Positions 61,300 through 64,000 of a stretch of DNA of 64,000 nucleotides are shown one piece after another (position 1 is the stretch's first letter; each line of letters begins with the position of its first letter). The position numbers were made by a program, and so were the translations under genes. Below the pieces are notes generated by a model. That model did not search any database. It was not told where the DNA came from and saw nothing but the letters and a program-made list of their open reading frames with translations. Origin of the DNA: Paenibacillus sp. 32352 (GTDB taxonomy: Bacteria; Bacillota; Bacilli; Paenibacillales; NBRC-103111). Location of the stretch: positions 124,001-188,000 of the forward strand of contig NZ_MZNT01000009.1 of the NCBI RefSeq assembly GCF_002042965.1, given 5' to 3'.

Positions 61300-63090
61300 A
61301 TGAATCGTTTTTTTTATCGCTCATCCTTGAAGAGAAGAATTTGGATTACCTGTATTTTCTTAACGGTGCTGTGCATCGCGGCTACGGGGATCATGTCGTA
61401 CTACATTGCCTCCAAGGTAACGGAAAATAATGCGTTTCAGCTGAGTCAGAACACATTGAACAAATCCGCTCAAGTGCTCGATGAACGGCTGAGGCATATT
61501 GTGGTATCGTCTTCGACGATAATGATCAGCGAGCCGTTCAAGCGGATGATGGAGGATTCCGCCATGCGTAACGTGGATAGCTATTACCAGCATTTATCCG
61601 CGCTGCAGTCTCCCTTCACGCAAATCAAGCTGAACGAGTCATCGATTGAGTCTGTACTGATCAGCACGCCCATCGGAGACTTCTACCCTACCAATGCGGT
61701 GCGTAATACGCAGATTCCGTTCAAGAGCACTTCAATGTACAACCTGTTAGAAGAGCGCAGCAGCCCTGCTGTCTGGATGGAAGGACATGAGGATACCCTG
61801 TTCACGGGGCGCAGCCGCGTCATCTCCTTGCTGCTCAAGCCGTTTACCGAGGGCTCGGGCTCGGATGTGTATATTGTGATCAATGTGAAGGAAGAGGACA
61901 TTAAGCAGGACATTTACCAAAATTTTAACAGCAAGGGAGCGGAGTTTCTCTTGCTAGGCAGCGAGGGGCGGGAGGCCGTACCGATGACTGCAGCCTCCTC
62001 TTCTCTAAGAAATGACCCCGGTTTCTTAAAGCTGCTGGCGGACCAGAAGGTGGGGCATTTTGAATATACGATGGGTCAACCGCATAATAAGCTGCTGGTC
62101 AACTATTCACGTCTGCGGCTGGTCGAAGATTGGACGCTGATCAGCCTGCAGTCGAAGTCGGAGCTGCTAAGCCAAATCACGTTAATCAAATGGTGGATTG
62201 TGCTGATTATGGGCGTGTGCGTAGTGATCGCGTTTGTGTTCTCCAATGTGCTGTCCGAACGGCTGCTCAGGCCTTTGTACAAGCTGCAGGGACTGATGCA
62301 TAAGGTGGAGCGGGATAATACATTGGACGTTCGTTTCGAGAGCCAGTTCAATGATGAGGTCACCAAGGTCGGCCATAGCTTTAACCGGATGCTGACGCAG
62401 CTGGCGGCCTTGATCGAAGAGGTGAAGCTGTCGGAGCAGGAGAAGAGGAAATCCGAAGTTAAGGCGCTTCAAGCCCAGATTGATCCGCATTTTCTATACA
62501 ACACGTTAAATACGATTCTCTGGAAGTCCGAAACGGCCGAGCAGCAGGATGTAAGGGAAATGATTATTTCTCTCTCGAAGCTGTTCCAGCTTGGGTTAAA
62601 CAATGGAAATGAAATGACGACATTGGAGAAGGAATTGGAGCATGTCAGACAGTACCTGGATATTCAGCAAAAATGCTACGAGGGTCTGTTTACTTATATT
62701 ATCGAGCTGAAGAATCCGGAGCTGGCCCGGCTGCCTATGATCAAAATTCTTTTACAGCCCCTGGTGGAGAACAGTATTCTGCACGGCTTTCAGCAGATGG
62801 AGCAGGGCGGGTTTATTTATATCTGTATTGAGCAGGAAGGCGACTATCTGAAGCTAAGTGTAGAGGATAACGGGTGCGGAATGGATGCAGGGGAGGTCTA
62901 TAGTCAGCTTACCTCTCCCGGCACGGCAAGGTCATCCTATGCATTATCCAATGTGTACAGCCGGCTTCAGCTGTATTACGGCTCCGAGGCGAGACTGAAG
63001 CTTGCCAGTGAACCCATGGAACGCACTGTTGTTACGATATGGCTTCCACTCGATGGAAAAAAAGCGATTTCATCCTCTATGGATAGTTGA
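61300..63090 (+). CDS. YesM-type sensor histidine kinase
   Basis: A 596-residue membrane kinase. TM1 (about 15-36), an extracytoplasmic cache-like sensor (40-290), TM2 (about 293-315), HAMP (315-370), His_kinase domain with QIDPHFLYNTLNTI (His 397), and a HATPase with VENSILHGF and VEDNGCGMD. It should phosphorylate the regulator encoded at 57342 in response to an external sugar or its binding protein. It is unusually separated from that gene by two permeases and the RNA element. Confidence 0.9.
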   Translation: MNRFFYRSSLKRRIWITCIFLTVLCIAATGIMSYYIASKVTENNAFQLSQNTLNKSAQVLDERLRHIVVSSSTIMISEPFKRMMEDSAMRNVDSYYQHLSALQSPFTQIKLNESSIESVLISTPIGDFYPTNAVRNTQIPFKSTSMYNLLEERSSPAVWMEGHEDTLFTGRSRVISLLLKPFTEGSGSDVYIVINVKEEDIKQDIYQNFNSKGAEFLLLGSEGREAVPMTAASSSLRNDPGFLKLLADQKVGHFEYTMGQPHNKLLVNYSRLRLVEDWTLISLQSKSELLSQITLIKWWIVLIMGVCVVIAFVFSNVLSERLLRPLYKLQGLMHKVERDNTLDVRFESQFNDEVTKVGHSFNRMLTQLAALIEEVKLSEQEKRKSEVKALQAQIDPHFLYNTLNTILWKSETAEQQDVREMIISLSKLFQLGLNNGNEMTTLEKELEHVRQYLDIQQKCYEGLFTYIIELKNPELARLPMIKILLQPLVENSILHGFQQMEQGGFIYICIEQEGDYLKLSVEDNGCGMDAGEVYSQLTSPGTARSSYALSNVYSRLQLYYGSEARLKLASEPMERTVVTIWLPLDGKKAISSSMDS

Positions 63091-63122
63091 TTTGTCCTTC
63101 CTGCGGTTCGTTCGGAATGAAC

Positions 63123-63128
63123 TATAAT
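63123..63128 (+). promoter_or_regulatory. Candidate -10 of binding-protein gene
   Basis: TATAAT about 45 nt before the start; no convincing -35 at 16-18 nt. Confidence 0.35.
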
Positions 63129-63172
63129 AAACAAGCAAACCTGACTTTAACCTGCATGGGGGAGGATTTTAG

Positions 63173-64000
63173 ATGAATAAGAAAGTGTACGTACCGGCCT
63201 TAAGCATGCTGCTGGCAGTATCGCTAAGCGCTTGCTCGACTCAGCCGGACAGTTCTTCTGCAACGAACGGAGGCGCCAAAACCGGAGGCAAAACCAAGCT
63301 GACCTATTGGACCAATGACCGTTCCGATGCCGACTATATTAAACAAGTGATTGCGAAATACAATGAAACGAACAAGGATAACGTAGAAGTTGAGATGACG
63401 GTGATGGCCGATAATTACGACCAGTCCGTAGATATCGCTTTTGCCAGCAAGCAGGCGCCTGACATTTTGCGTGTTGACTTTAACAAAGTGGTGCCTTGGG
63501 TAAAGAAAGGCTTCTTGACGCCGCTGGATCCTTATATGAGCGAGGATATGAAGAAGAAGTTCTCCGGCACGTTAATCGAGGAAAAGAACCTGTATGAAGG
63601 CAAGATTTACAGTCTGCCTAACGTAGGCCAGATTTGGCGTTTAATTTATAACGTCGATCTGTTCGAGAAAGCGGGCATTAAAGAACCGCCAAAAACACTG
63701 AAGGAACTAGTTGAAGTCTCCAAGAAGCTTACGGAAGCGGGCAAAGGCATCGGAGCTTACGGATTCGCGGGCAACTTCAAGAATACCTCGGCTATCGACC
63801 GCGTCGCTTATCCGATTGCAACGTTGAGCGGTACAGGAGTTGTTGAAGGATACAATCTGAAGACAGGACAATTTGATTTCGGCGCTTATAAAGAAATTGC
63901 GGAAGCTTTGCGCCAAATGAAGGTTGACGGCAGCATGCTGCCAGGTTCGGAAGGGCTGGATATCGATCCGCTGCGCGCGCAATTCGCTCAAGGCAAGATC
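63173..64000 (+). CDS. Sugar ABC transporter binding lipoprotein, N-terminal part (cut by window end)
   Basis: 276 codons are present. Signal peptide and lipobox LSACS (residues 18-22) are followed by a Ser/Gly linker and the family-1 fold: KLTYWTNDRSDADYIKQVI, APDILRVDFNK, IYSLPNVGQIWRLIYNVDLF. It delivers the substrate to the permeases at 59104-60930. Ribosome site GGGGGAGGATTTTAG. The C-terminal part lies beyond the window. Confidence 0.9.
   Translation, partial: MNKKVYVPALSMLLAVSLSACSTQPDSSSATNGGAKTGGKTKLTYWTNDRSDADYIKQVIAKYNETNKDNVEVEMTVMADNYDQSVDIAFASKQAPDILRVDFNKVVPWVKKGFLTPLDPYMSEDMKKKFSGTLIEEKNLYEGKIYSLPNVGQIWRLIYNVDLFEKAGIKEPPKTLKELVEVSKKLTEAGKGIGAYGFAGNFKNTSAIDRVAYPIATLSGTGVVEGYNLKTGQFDFGAYKEIAEALRQMKVDGSMLPGSEGLDIDPLRAQFAQGKI

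Noticed and set aside
1-64000. CRISPR arrays, tRNA or rRNA genes, phage or IS transposase genes
   Set aside because: None seen on either strand by reading; the only repeat family found is the pair of structured elements.

Overview
The window looks like a chromosomal segment of a Paenibacillus-type Firmicute. This is inferred from strong AGGAGG-type ribosome sites, frequent GTG and TTG starts, YesM/YesN-type two-component sensors beside sugar ABC transporters, a CYP102 fusion with a Bm3R1/FatR-type repressor, YfiYZ/YfhA-like siderophore uptake, and many WYL, MmyB, MocR, PadR and TetR regulators. No rRNA, tRNA, CRISPR array, phage module or transposase gene was seen.

Layout. 0-11 kb: the tail of a solute-binding protein, a short WYL regulator, a TetR/MFS efflux pair with two palindromic operators, small membrane proteins, and single housekeeping or resistance-like enzymes (MazG-like, histidine phosphatase, PLC-like, GNAT, nucleotidyltransferase, SDR). 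11-18 kb: two phosphotransferase/efflux style loci, an LLM oxidoreductase, Nudix and TauE genes. 18-23 kb: a 1042-residue hybrid kinase containing two kinase modules, then an ECF-like sigma factor and an unrecognised partner. 23-31 kb: a DMT exporter/MocR pair and a TetR-CYP102 locus joined by two copies of one palindrome. 31-48 kb: peptidase, SGNH hydrolase, NagZ-like lipoprotein, PadR with a 41-bp palindrome, a cation diffusion facilitator, a FAD/NADPH reductase without a flavodoxin domain, small lipoproteins, Nudix, a TetR locus with a frameshifted metallo-hydrolase, and an aldo/keto reductase. 48-54 kb: a Fur-boxed siderophore uptake operon (binding protein, two permeases, nitroreductase) followed by a Fur-boxed AraC/binding-protein fusion. 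54-64 kb: a secreted protein, an ArsR/SRPBCC pair, and a sugar ABC locus (response regulator, two permeases, histidine kinase, binding protein cut by the window end).

The most unusual signal is a pair of near-identical structured, protein-free elements (cores 4210-4454 and 60969-61178). Each sits inside a Rho-independent terminator and is bracketed by an exact 16-bp duplication of that terminator's own hairpin. The left hairpin has lost its U-tract and the right one keeps it. Transcription from the upstream gene should therefore run through the element and stop behind it. This looks like a small mobile RNA element that targets terminators and captures host transcription.
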